Of a stretch of DNA of 64,000 nt, positions 11,701 to 24,560 are shown one piece after another (within the stretch, counting starts at the first letter, position 1; each line of letters opens with the position of its first letter). Where the stretch lies: the NCBI GenBank assembly GCA_009792885.1, contig WMCF01000067.1, positions 729,300 to 793,299 on the forward strand, given 5' to 3'. The stretch comes from Eremophila alpestris peregrina (taxonomy: Eukaryota > Chordata > Aves > Passeriformes > Alaudidae). The notes beneath the pieces were generated by a model that saw nothing but the letters and a program-made list of their open reading frames with translations, made no database searches and was not told the origin of the DNA. A program made the translations under genes and the position numbers.

Positions 11701-14700
11701 AAACACAATATTCTTGTTATCACACATCACAGTTCCCTGACTGCCTGTACACCCAAACCACTCTCTAAGCATTGGTGCCTCTAGAAATATGAAACCAGCT
11801 TCCAGGAGTTCACCTCAATGGCCAGAGCTCTTTGTGGGACAGGTCCCAGCTACCAAGAGCTGGGTATCTCCTTCATGACTCCCTGAGAACACCACGTGTT
11901 TCAGGAGCAAAGGAATTGCCATACAGCAGAACAAGGCTCTGGAACAGAGCAGATAGCTTCCTTGGCAGCTAGCCCACAGTGTTGGAGCTCACTCCCAGGA
12001 GAGATTAGAGGGAGTAAAAACCTCATTGCAATCACAGCAAAGCGCTCAACCTGCTTCTACCAGAGATTTCTCACAAGAGCAAAAAAAATCCAAAAGTATC
12101 TCTACAAATAGGAGGCTGCAGGAACAGAGAAAAGATAACCCAGTTAATGTCATGCACACAGTTTTGCTACCAGCTCAGGCAACACTGATGAGTAAAGGAC
12201 AGGCAGAAGCTCTGAGCAGAGCCTGTTTTACACCCTGAAGATTACCTGACTAACATCTGGACAGAGAATTGCTTCCCTACTTAAAGTCACCCAAGCTCCA
12301 GATCTGCAGCTGCAAAGCTTTCGAGGGAGGTTTTTAAATTTGGAAGTTGAATAGCATGAAATGTATTCTATCCCCCAGATGACCTTATCCAAGCTTTTTC
12401 AGGGCACAATAAAGGACAGAAGTTACCCTCAGGTTCCCAGGCAGTGCAGTTTATACCCTGATGAAAGCACAAACTACTTGGACTCGCCTAGACTTTGTGT
12501 GCTTTTGGACTCCCCTGCTACTTCAGGTGTCACTATATCTGCATGACCCCCTACAGTGACAGGAAAAGGAGAGGCTTTTCACTCATTTCAAGGAAGGCTG
12601 AGCTCTGCCCATAGACAAGGCAATTTTCTCTCTACACATAGAGGACTCTGCACATAGGAACTGTTTCCCAAGAGCACAGCAAGAGACAACTCCCAGGGCT
12701 GGAGCTCCTGCAGGGCACCACGTGTGCTCATCCCCAGCCTAGGAGGCTCCTGGGAACAGGCACACAATGAGCATGGACTGCCCAGTTAACCATATGGAGG
12801 TCATCTCCCATCCTCTGCTTCACTGCCACTGAAGCAGGACTCTGCAAGGTGGAGCATGAAGCTCTGGGCAGGGCTGTGCGGGTGGCAGCCCAGCCTGGGA
12901 ACTCAGGAGCAGCAAGGAAGGAGAGGATGCTGGAGTGGAAGTGATTTGAATTAGAACAAACTGGCTGCTGAATAGAAGCTTTTATTCCAGCATGGAGAAG
13001 GCTTTGTTAGTCAAGCACATGTGATGCACAAAAGCCTCCACTTGAATTCATTGAGTTTTAATTGGTTCTCAGGTGGGGGAGGAGATGGGTGTAAGGAATT
13101 AGGGATTCCTTAAAGAGGCAATATCATTAAATCTTAACGCCTCTTCCCTCTCACCCCCAGCTTCGGCTTAGGAGTCTGGCCTCATTCAATTGTCTCATGT
13201 TAGAGAATCAGAAAAACTGAGGGAGAGAAAGGGTGGGAGGGAGAGTCACTAATAAAGCCTAAAGGGAGATCAATGAATGAGGAGGGTGAGGGGGAGGAGG
13301 AAAACTGAAAAAAGAAAGAGCCTGGTTGGAAGAGGAGGGAGGTCACACGCAGGCAGTGAAGACAGGAGAACCTCAAAGGAAAGAGAATGATGCCATTCGA
13401 GTCGGTGCTTGCTTTTCTCCCTGCATTCCTTCTTTTATTGAACACTTAAAACTTCCCTTGGAGATCCTCTATCTTGGCTCTGTAAGCCCGTGCTCCAAAA
13501 TAACAGAGTCAATCACCAGAAGGAAGGAAGCAAATCCTGGGATGGGCATGTGGTGCATGGTGGATGTGCAAGGGGAATGACAGTAGTGAGAGAAACCTGC
13601 TTGGAAGCACCTCACAAGAGCTGCTGTTTGTTTTGCCAGACACAGCACTTTTCAAACACAAGTTTTGTTACTGAGAGCCTGCCACAGACAGAGCTGGCTC
13701 AAGGTCCTTGTGAGTGAAAAAGAAAGGGAGTAATCAGGAGCAAGGAGATTGCACAGCCAATGTTGCAGGAAGTTCAGCACACTGCCTAGTGTATGGAAGG
13801 GGCCCTGGCTACCTGCGAGCCAGACCCTGACAGACAACTGCTATGCTGTGATGTGGAACACACATCTCACAAATGTCTAATGATTTCCATCAGTCCCACA
13901 CATCATAGGAGAATGAATTAATGTTGATTTAACTACTACACTTGGAATTTAGATAGGTACGTGAATGACAAACCAAATGCACTGCCAGCAAACACCAACT
14001 CAAATGCATTTTCTTCTAGAGTTCCTTACAGAAGAACACTGTTTCTATATTTAAGCCAGACAGTTTATCCTGCACAAAGCCACACACAGGAGATTTTTTT
14101 TTTTTTTGCAGGAAGCACTGCCTACTGTTTTATTATAATTCTTCATTACAAAATTAGACTGCACGATCTCTGCTTGTAGACACCACGGCACTGAAACAGT
14201 GGCACTGCAAACAATTACTACACAAACTCAAATAGGTCTCTGACTTCTGTTTGAGGATGGTGTAGGATGCTGAAAACAGCATTCCCATGGTGGCTGCTCT
14301 CTGAGAGACTGTCTGATCCAAGGCACTTACTGTGTTGTGAAATCTGAAGAAAACACAAGATTCTTCACTGACATAGCTGAGCTACAGGGTAGCTCTCATA
14401 CACTTACAGGTTGTTCATGTATTTCAAAGCACAGGGGAAAAAAGAGATTGGTGAAGTCTCATAGGATTCAATTTTCCAAACCTCCTACCTGAAAGATGAG
14501 CCTAAGTATCGTTTAGAAGTGACACAGAAAATGAAGTCTCATTTGGTCCTTAACTCCAACTAAAAGCAGACGTGGTCTCCACCTGGCAAAGGCATTTGTG
14601 AGCAGTGGGCCACGACAGTGCCTGGCACCAGCTACAGAGAAAGCATTTAACCACACATGGAGAAGAGCTAACACCACTTGCCTTCATTCTGAATACTCCA

Positions 14701-17029
14701 AAGTCTACATGCAGACTCTGCCAAGCTGCCTACTGTCACCACTTGACCAGTGACAACCCACGAGAGCCCTGCCCTTCAGCAGCAGCAGGGCTTTCCTCCA
14801 ACAAGGAGACAGCTCACATAGGAAAATACAAACAAAAAAAAAATCCTGTTAGAGAGACACTATTTTCCCTTTTCAATAAATGTTTCCTGTGTGTTTCAGC
14901 TTGTCTCTTCTCAGAGTGCACCTGCATTATGGGTAACAGATTTATTTCAGTTTTTATCTTAAGGGTTTTTAATACTCCATATAATTCCAGACATAATTTC
15001 AAATTATATCTGACTCACTTGAAGCAACCAGCTGCTCTCCATCAACTTCAGTAGCATGGGTGAGTCCATCTTATTGTGCATGGTCCTAAACAGGATCCCT
15101 GCCCTGTTAGAAAGCCACATCACTCTACACAGGACTAAGCAATTATACTGTTATCCTACAACCCTGCATTCCACACTAGAGATAGAACAATTCCTGCTAC
15201 TATCTTCCCAGCAGCAAAATGTAGGAAAAGGCTGTGGTAAGGATGGGCTAAGTCTTGCCTCCAAGACTGTTCCCTATATTTATCCCAGACATGTTGCCCT
15301 GGATGCATTTGCCCTCCTCCCAGCAGTTTGCTAGTAACAGCCTTTCCTGTAATTGTTTTCTTCTCTTTCAGATATGTTTAGTTTATACTTCAGTGCTGGA
15401 GTATTAGTTTTCATAATTTCACCTTGTTTCTCAAGAATCCCCTATTTTGTAGCTTTCAATTGAATCAGACGATTTATACCTTTGGAAAGAAAAATAACAG
15501 GGGAAAAAATTCTCCCAGTACTCTCAAATATCTCATTGCTCTCCCATGGCTTTCAGAAGATGCCTTTGGTAGCTGGGATCCTCTTGCAACACATTTCCTA
15601 ACAAGTACCATTTCTACAACCTCTTGGTATGCGACAGCAGGCACTTCTGAACTGCTTCACTACACAAGCCACAGATTTGTCTGTCACAAACAGTGTCAGT
15701 TATCACAGCATCAAATTTGCTGTGTGCAGCAGGTCTCCAAGACTGCCATGAATTGAAAATTGTTTTGCTACCTCTTCTCAATGCCTGACAGGACAGGTCT
15801 CTCAGCAATCAGCAGTGGCTTTGGGGCAAAGTGTGACTGACACATCTGTATCAGCTCTGCAGTTAATTTTATTGCTGGCCTGTTTCCTTACGTTAAGCCT
15901 CACGATGCTCACCACATTTCCTCCTTCCAAGCAGGAGAGATAGCAAACCCATCCTTTCAGCTCCAGAAGCACCTCAGCTACGGCTGCTCCACCAATTAGA
16001 CTGGCTTCACCTCAAGGTCCTCCTGCAACCAGGAGACTGCCCCTTTCTTTTTGAGTACTAAAATCACAAAATGAAGCCAATCCTAACCAAAACTTAGCCT
16101 TAACAAGGTATCACTGACAATTTCAACAGGACCTCAAGAGAAATATCCTGTGCCAAGCAACTGGTCAGGCACACACTTTTACTTTCTGTTATCCTCTGGG
16201 AAAGGGCCGATTTGTGTGGCTGCTGACAGAGTTTCAAGAATATGAAGGCCAACTCCACCACAGGTCTTTACAGAGCTGGTCAGAATGTTCAAACAGAAAC
16301 AAGCCCTGCCATCCTTAGAAATCACTTATTTCTGCTCCAATGGACAAGCCCCTGGAAGGACACTGGGAGCACCCATCCTCTGCTCTGTCAACAGCCACAT
16401 CAGCATGGTGTGCTGAGCCCAAGGGTTTCCTGCAGATTGCAGCTTCTCATGCTGCTCCATTGGAAGCTCCAGCCCCCAGGCAGGCTCCACACACAGGCTC
16501 CTGCTCCAGCCCATGCCAGGGCTGTAGTACCTGCAGGACCAACCACCAGAGCACTCACAGCTTCTCTGGGCCCACAGGCCACATCCAAGTTTGTGCAGGA
16601 GGAGGCCAGAGCTGCACTGGAGCCAGGCACTGTGTGTTACAGACAGAATGAGGCTAGGATGACTAATGAGAGAAGCCAGCACTGCAGAAGCTTTCCAGCC
16701 CAGTGCCCTCACAGGTTTCTGTGTGAGATGATAGCATTTGCACATTTATCAGTGTAATAGTGCACACTTTCTCTCCTTTAAATTTGAACAAACCTGCTCC
16801 TCCATTGCTCTGCTGGTCAGTGGACCTTGCTTGGAAAGAGCTTTACAAATGCACATCACAACTGGTAACAATACACAAGTTCCCACTGGGAACTTCAGGG
16901 AAGAGCTCTGCACTTTGGTACATTCATTCATTGTATCTAAACATGTTATTTCTCTGAATGATACCCGTGCTCTGTCTCCTGTGTTTTGACAGGTAAGTAG
17001 ATGAGGGGCACTGTGACTTTAAGAAGGTC
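2751..17029. other. Gene desert, part 1: no gene seen
   Basis: I found no exon with recognisable homology on either strand in this stretch. Open frames are under about 150 codons and look random. CR1 fragments, so easy to see at the right end of the window, are absent. Local features are a 31-nt T run at 8696, A-rich tracts near 10860 and 11270, and purine-rich stretches near 5580-5660 and 13200-13330. The segment 12940-13200 has unusually dense homeodomain- and SOX-like motifs (TTTAATTGG, CATTGAG) and could be conserved, but this is weak. Confidence 0.6.
8696..8726. repeat. Homopolymer T31
   Basis: This is an uninterrupted run of 31 T. CR1 elements do not end in poly(A), so this is either a simple slippage tract or the tail of an old minus-strand retrocopy. 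I recognised no gene sequence to its right that would support a retrocopy. Confidence 0.9.
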
Positions 17030-19090
17030 ATTTCCACTGTCCTGCCGCTCTAATTAGCCTGCTAAAGAAAGGGCAGAGGCTGGAAATTGGATTGAGCAAA
17101 CCAGGCTTTAGCCGCAGGATGAAGGCAGAGCTCCGGGATTGTTATGTTAATCACCTGAGCTCAGCAGGCCCTGCCCTTCAAACAAGCACAAACCCGGCGC
17201 AAACCCAGGACTTCTCTGCAAAGCAGAGCTTGGCTCCGGCTTCAGCTGCCCCAGGATATCTCCCTCCGCCTCCTGGGACGCAGGGGCTACCCCTGTGGAC
17301 AGGCCTGGTGGCACCTGGAGAGGATCCCCTGCCTGGCCACAGCCTCAGCCCGTGGTCACACAGCTCCTCTGATGCAGAGTGCCGGGACACAACTGCCAGG
17401 GTGGGGACACTAAATGGGGGTCACAGGTGGTGCTGTGAGCTGATGGGCCAGGGCTGCTTTACACCATCAGAGGATCCAACCCCAGCCGTGCTGAGTCAAA
17501 AGCACGTCTGAAAGCACAGATTGCTTACTGCTATTTCACAGATGAAAAATAGCATTGAGAACAATAGGCCAGATTCGTATTTGGCTGTAGGCAACAGGAC
17601 TGGTGTCAGCCCCTCTGCGACAACAGCACAAGCCCCTCAGTCCCTGGGCCCCTGGCTAGTGCTCCAGTGCAGTGTCTTCAGCACCAGAACTACCCCAAGT
17701 TAATCCCTGGAGCAAGTCCTGGGGGTAGAGCCCCCAGCCTGCCCCTGAACTCTCTCCAGGAATGTAGCCACACTGTGTGCCAGAGCTGTCACCTGCACCA
17801 GACAGTGGTGTCACCTCAACAAGAGGTGCTGCACCAGCCAGCAGCAGTGGCGAGCGTGGCCCAAGGTGCCCCGTGTGCTGTAAGGAGTTGTTTGTGGCAC
17901 AACCAGTGAGAGTTGGCCATGAATTGCTCCCAGCCGGCTGCCTGCTGCCTCCTGTTTTGTCCTCTCCACCTCTCCCCTCCACGGGAAACCAGGCTGGCGT
18001 TTACCTCACTGCGCTTTACTAGCTTGTATCCCTGGGAAACGTACCATTTTGTCTCGTCTCTGCTCAGAAACTTTGGGCTAACAGCCCTCACCACCACCAC
18101 CCACCTTCTTTTTAAGGCAGCAACCCAGGCTGGCCATTGTCCCCTTCTGTTGCCCCTATTTTCTTAGGGCAAGCTTGTGCTTCTCCCCGCACGGGACAGC
18201 TGGGGCTCCGCGTTCCCTCCCTTGTTCTTTGGCACATTTTCTCACTGCACCCCTGCGCTGCTGGGGAGGGGGGAGGGAGGGAGGAGGATGGGAGGGCAGT
18301 GTCTGGCTCTGCATCCAGCGCGCCGGATGGCATGGTTTTGGAGAGGCCTGGCTTAGTGAAGTTATTCAAGCCAACGGCAGCCTGGCAACCGGGCGGCCAC
18401 AATGGGAGTGCAGGAGGAGGAATGTTTCCACATGCCTGATCAATGGGAGCAAGGGAGACAGCAAAGCAAACAGAAGCTGGGAAAGAGACACAAAGAGAAA
18501 GCAGCCTTTTCTCTGCTCAGTTCCTTTCATTTGTCACAGCTCTTTGTGTGGCTGATGACAACGGAGGCCCTTCGGAGGCTAGTTTTAGGGAGTTTGGTTT
18601 TTCTAATTAAATAAAATGCCGTGTCCTTCTTATTCACTTGTCACCTTCCCGCTCACCAAAAAAAAACCCCAGGAGCAGCCCCATCGGCACTTCAGCCTCC
18701 CGCTCCGTGCACCTCCCAGGAGCCCCAAGCATCACTTTCTCCCTGGCAAGGTAGAAAGGCACAAGCACCCCCTCACCCCGTCAAGAGCAGCTCGGAGCTG
18801 GCCGCGCTGCCCTGCCCCAGCGCCGCCAGGGCCCTGCTCAGGGGCTGCAGCACAGGCCACCCGTGGCCCCCTGCCTGCTCATTACGGGAATAAAGAGTCC
18901 AGCGAAGGACAACTTCTCTGGAGGTGACGTGCTCCCGCAGCAGCTGCTGACGAGACTAATGGGCAACTTTCTATGGGAACGTTCAAAACAGGGTGAGGGG
19001 ACAGTTGCCTTGGAAACTGGGGCCATTTCTGCTGCGGAGCTACAATTTCCTTCGAAATGTCCCAGACAGGATTTACCTGGGAGCTGACTG
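17030..19090. promoter_or_regulatory. Candidate cluster of conserved regulatory elements in the MSI1-COX6A1 desert
   Basis: Three blocks stand out from the surrounding sequence by a different texture: more CpG, fewer simple runs, and clustered transcription-factor-like words. They are about 17030-17240 (TAATTAG, TTATGTTAATCACC), 18290-18620 (CCACAATGGG, a SOX-type site, plus TCTAATTAAATA) and 18880-19080 (GCAGCAGCTGCTG E-box core, TGACGTG). No splice-bounded coding exon is seen. Assignment as enhancer DNA is inference from motif density and position next to MSI1, without alignment. Confidence 0.3.
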
Positions 19091-22000
19091 TGGGACAGAA
19101 ACTCCTGCAATCAGCAAAGCTTAGGGAGGGGATGGAGGCAAAGGAGGGGTGTCAGAACAGAGGCACCAGCGTGCTGGTGCTGGGTTGTGTGGTGACAAAC
19201 AATCCAGCTCTGTTGCATAACCAGTGGTGGGAGCCCAAAGTTGTTTCCTCTAATTACTATGCAAGAGTTCACAGCAACAGGCCTCCTCTTGTGCAGGAGT
19301 TTACAGGAAAGGTCCTCCCTGGCTCAAAGGCATCACCAAGCAAAGTAAGAGGAGAGAGAGAGTTTGTGGGGTAAGCTTTCCTGAATTGAGGCCAGAGGAG
19401 AGGTTATTTGGTCTCTTTTTTAAAAAGAAGTCAAGCTGAATGTATGTAGCCCTGAAGAACAGAGAAACCTCCTGGTTGCTGAGGAACAGGAGGCAGGACA
19501 TCTGCCTCCTCCACACCTCCACCAAAACACATGCCTCCCCCTCCTGTAAACAACTCCATTCCCAAGCAGACAGGGCTGCAGCAGCTCCAGCCCCCTGAGC
19601 ATCATGAGTGCAGGAAAAGGACTAGGGATTCTGCATGTGTCTTAGGAGAGGGAACTTCTTTAATGATCATGGCAACATCTGGGATCTCACCAGGCTTTTG
19701 CTCAGAGTTAGCACCAAATTGCAACCAAACCATGAAAAGGAACTCCGGCAGTGTAAGTCAGTGAATGGCAGCAAGAGATCAAGGAAATAGAATGAACCTT
19801 GGTCCTGATCATGGATGTAGCCTTAGTTGAGCAGCACAGGAAAGTTCCTGCCAATTTTCAACATCCAAAGACACAAATGGCTAAATACAGGCTTCTCAGT
19901 CCACATGGACAGGTGTTCCAGACTGTCCAGGAGGACAGCAAGTCCTTCTGTCAACCTCTTTCTATTCCCAAGAATTCCACTGAGCTCAGGACCTCTTGGG
20001 TGCTCAGTCAATCAGTGGGGCCACTATTGGACCAGACATTTTGGCAGTCAGGATCTGTAGTGATTAAGGATAGGATGTGTAGCCTTATCCACTTCCAACA
20101 TCACTCCACCTGAACTGCACTTCACACCCTGCTTCTCTACCCAGCCCTCTCCTTTGGGGGTTCAGGCACATCCGTGTAAGCAGGTTAAAGAGGATCCCAC
20201 AAACCATTTTTCACAAAAGCTGAATTTCAGCAGTGTTAGGGTTTTTTCTGCCTCATTCTGGAGGCATCAAGGGGGCATCATGCCTCAGTTTCACTGTTTT
20301 CCCCACCTTCTCACAGCATCACACGTGATGCTTTGATGGCTAATAATCTTCATGATGTGTTCATTTAACAATGTAATTGCCTCTAAATACTATTATTATT
20401 ATTATTAAAAAAGAGGATTCTACCCTACTCCTTAACACCAAGTTGTTTTCTGCCATATAATCAGCAAACTTGCTTTTGGGAAGTGTCTCAATTTCCATAT
20501 TGACTATATCACTGTTGTCCCAGTCCTGCCTGGCTCTTTCACTGCCCCCAGTCATGTGCTAAGTGCCAATCTGCAGCTGAATGAATAGGAACCTCCTCTC
20601 CCCAGCTTCAGAGAGAAAACTAACTCCACAGACATTACCTACCCCTTCAAATTTATTCTGGAGTTCCTTGAGCATTTTTGTAAGGAAGGAGAAATCCACC
20701 TTCACTCCTGCTCAAAGGACTGCTTTCATTAAGGCCTCTGTAGATTTGCAATGGCAAGTATTTGACCCGCTTCAAAAATATTCATGAGACTCACATGCAT
20801 TCAGTAAGGGTAGACAAGCAAAATCCTCAGCTCATGTTCTCCTGAGGTCTCAGGGTGCTGATGGCAATATACATCCTAATTACAATATATAACACATTGA
20901 GAATGAGACCTTGTCAGCTCTAGTGATGCTTTCTTTGAGTTAAAGAATCTGAAAGTGATTGTGATTATTTCTCAGTAGATCAGAAAAAAGTGCAAATATT
21001 TTTAAGTAATTGCCCTTTTCCCTGGTCTTAGAGAGAAGCTTTCAAGACAGGCCACAGGTAACATTTGAACTGTACAAGAAACCTTGGACAAGTCCAGAAC
21101 TGGGGTTGTGGAGAACAACAAAATGGGCTGCTCCTATGCAGAAAAAAAATAAATCCTCAGGTATGCAGACTCCATTATGGCATTCATTGAGCTCTGAAAC
21201 AGAGATTGCTCTTCTTTACACACAGTGCATGGTGTAATGTTGCATGGACAAAACAAGCAGGAAAAGAAGCATTCATTCTCCACAGAATTCCAAGCAGTTA
21301 CTGCAGACTTCCAGAAATATTGCAAAGCAGTGCAAAACACAATACAAGTGGTCTCTTGTGAGGAAGAAAAGCAAAGTGTTCTCTGTCTCAACACGATCAC
21401 TGCAAGGCAGAGCAGTTCTCACAGAGCTGGTGCTTCTCCTTCACTCCTGCACCTGCTGTGAAGACACCATCCCAATAAGTAGCAGCGCTCTACAGCTCCC
21501 TGCTCTGCCTCTCTCAACAAGATCCTTCTGTGCTGCCTATGGATTCATCTCAAGATAACATTCTTTGGTAGAAGGACAACCTGCTGATGGACACATGCAA
21601 TTAGTAGCCTGCTGACAGGAGCCCTTTCAGCCTGTCTGTGGCCCCTTTTACTCAGGTAAAGCTGGCACAGTGATCCAGCCACTCATCCTTTGTTACAGCT
21701 CTATAAAGGAGAGGAAATAATTCAAAAAGTCTTAAAGGGAACCTCAAGGTGGAAAGAGAAAACCTGACAGGTATTCCATAACTGAGGGAGAGGCACCATT
21801 TTATCACTGTTGAAACAGCTTCCACTACTGAATCAATAACTGTTTGAGCTTTTTATGATCCTCCTTAGCAGAGGTAATACCACAACAAGGCAAAGAGCTA
21901 CCTCCTGCAACCATATAAACAAGTAAACCTCAAAGGGGAAAAGGGGTTGGATGGACTGAGAGCATTTCTCTCACAAAATACTGTGTGCATCCCAACTGAA

Positions 22001-23865
22001 AGGGGAATACTTCCTCTAACAGCCTTTCTTTCCATTTTGTGACAATGTGACCCTGATGCAGACAGTGCACAGGTGATGGAGAGAGCACACACAAGACACC
22101 TGGGATGGGGCTACTGCCCCACCAACCCACTGGCCTCCTGCAAGTTATGGAGTACACACCATTCCCAGCCACCAGATCTCCCAGCAGCCTAATTACAGAG
22201 CCTTGCCACAGGGGTCAACCCCCAGGAAAGGAAATTCCTTCGGGCATATCACATCAGATCTTCTTGAGATTCTCCTACTTTTTTCAGTCTCAATCCCACT
22301 GGCAGTCATGTGCCACAGCTTTGCATAGTTGCTTTCAAACTGGAAGCAAAATTATTCCAACTCATTTTGGTATGGAGCAAGAAAAACAACTTCACATGGC
22401 TACAGGACAGACTGCAAATGTTTACTATAACACCCTCTTCCACCCACAGCCCCACATCCTGATGAAAATCAGAGAAACCCATGCCTTAGGTACAGCCTGT
22501 TCTTGGCCACGGCACATGTGGGTGCCTGAGACAAAGCACAGGGCACATCCAGCCCTGTTTACTTCACCACTTGAGACCCTGACCTTGATCATTCACTTGG
22601 CAGAGGTTGTATGTGGTGTTCAGAGGTTGCTCTATTGCAGTGTACAGGCTTTTCTCTTTGCTCATAAATGTTACACAAAACAACCCAAAGTTACCACAGG
22701 TTTTCATAGTTGTGAAAACCAGACATCCTCTCTATGAAAATCCACCAGTTTCCCTTCAGCCTACCACAGCCCACTCAGACATTCCTACAAACCCAAGGAA
22801 AGTGGCTTTTAACCTGTTCTCATTTGCAGACCCTGACATGATTTTCACTAGAAATCTGGACCTATACACAGTGACTTCTAGCCTACTGCAAACAGAGCAC
22901 ATTTCTGTTGTCAAGCAGGTAGCAAGAATCCTTACAAGCTGGAGAAGCAGATATTGAGCTGGGTCAACCGGGACAACAAGAAAAGATTACAAGTCTTTAC
23001 CTAGGGAAGGAATGTAGGTTAGTTCCAGTAAAAAAAAGCTGTGAGTTGCAGAGAGCTTAGGCACACTGACTTGTGTAGCCCATCCTTCATTTTGCAGTGA
23101 TCAGCCAGGCTGTGCAGTGTAAGGGAGAAACTTCTTTTGGCTTACTCTCTGTCTTACAACAGGGGACCAAAGAGCAGACATGTGAGTGCTACCCATGAAC
23201 ACCACTGGAATGAAAAAGCCATTCATACAAAGCCATCAGTAACCTCCTATACCCTGCCAAGGTCTATGACCAGGCACAGAAGTGCCCTCCTAATGGCTCT
23301 GCAAATTCCCTTTCAGAAAGGCTCTGACAGCTGATCTCTGTCACAGCACTTAGCACCTGATGAGGAGCAACCCGGAAGGGGATGCTTTCAGGTGGCCTCT
23401 GCGATGTGCATCTCAATACCGGGGCCCTGCCAGAGGCAAAGTCCTGCACAGATCTGGGGGAAGAGGATTTCATCACTCCGAAACTGTGTCAGTGCAGCAG
23501 GTGAGCCCTCTTCTGCATTGTCACTCTGTCCAGTTGTTTACAGACAGCTTCAACTCCAGGAGCTGCAAAAGCCACTGTCTCATTTCCTCTGTCATCTGTA
23601 CTGTCTTAGCTCTAAAAGCCATATGAACCCACAGAGATAAATCCACCCACCTCTGCAATTCCAGAAGTGTTTGCATCCTTCTATCATACTCAAACTGCCA
23701 CACTAATGGTGCCTAGCAGCAATTCCCCATCCTGCCTCTTGGCCAATGTGAAAATAGCTCTGTCATGCTAGAAGGGTTTGTCAGCTTGTCTCACACCCAG
23801 TTCTGGGGATACTGGTGTATGCAAAAGGCATCTCTCAACAGCCTATCATAAAAACAACCACGGGG
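19091..23865. other. Gene desert, part 2: no gene seen
   Basis: No recognisable exon or interspersed repeat was found. There is a short (ATT)n tract at about 20391-20406. An open frame of 210 codons from an ATG at 22105 to 22737 on the plus strand is the longest in the desert, but its product has no motif, signal or similarity that I recognise. Confidence 0.55.
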
Positions 23866-24560
23866 CTGAGTACCGAAACTGGCCACGGGACATCTGCCCA
23901 CAGCTCCAAGGAGCTAATTTGAACCAGGCCGAGCTGTGCGGACTCAATAATTAAGAAAGAATGTACATGAAGTCAGTATATTAAGGGGTGAGAACGCATT
24001 TCAGGTCTAGAGAATTAAACCATTGTAATCAGAGAAGAAAAAAAATATGAAGGAAAATCCTTGCATAGACCTTGACTATTCCCTCGGCAGGACAAACCTG
24101 ATGACTAGTTGTTGTTTACAACGATAAGGTCAGAGGAAAGGCCATTTCCTCTCACCAATTGTCAGAAAGGATTAAAACCTGCATTCAGGCTCGCTTTGAA
24201 CTAGCAGGTACTCCATTCCCCGATGGTATCAGGATCCATTCAGCGAGGTCTCCGGCAGCCTCCGGGGCATGTTTCCATAATGCCCCCATTGTGGAAGTAT
24301 GCGCAGCGCCGCTTCCTGCAGTCGCTCCATCTTTATGAAGCTTCACCCTTGTGGTCTGATACCCAGGGCAGGAAGCAATCCTGCAATCACTGTTTAATTA
24401 GTCATTTCCCAAGTCTGCCGCAGTTGAGAGTTGCTGCTGCTTGTCAGCTTCTGGAGAGGGAGGCAGGGAGTCAGAAACATCACTTCCAGATTGTGAAAGA
24501 AAGGCTGCTCGCAGCGTTTGAGGTACATTATACCACAGCTCGACGGGCCACATTCTCCAT
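23866..24560. promoter_or_regulatory. Candidate conserved noncoding element
   Basis: This roughly 700-bp block contains TGTTTAC (24113-24119, FOX type), CCATTGTGG (24286-24294, SOX type), TTTAATTAG (about 24393, homeodomain type), CAATAATTAAG (about 23945) and scattered CpGs in an otherwise AT-rich, CpG-poor region. It has no open frame with splice sites resembling an exon and no repeat signature. The combination of neural-type motifs and the position within the MSI1 desert suggest an enhancer. This is inference and would need cross-species alignment. Confidence 0.3.

Noticed and set aside
16242..16757. 171-codon plus-strand frame
   Set aside because: No domain, no conserved motif and no splice or promoter context. 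It lies in a region with frequent chance frames on both strands.
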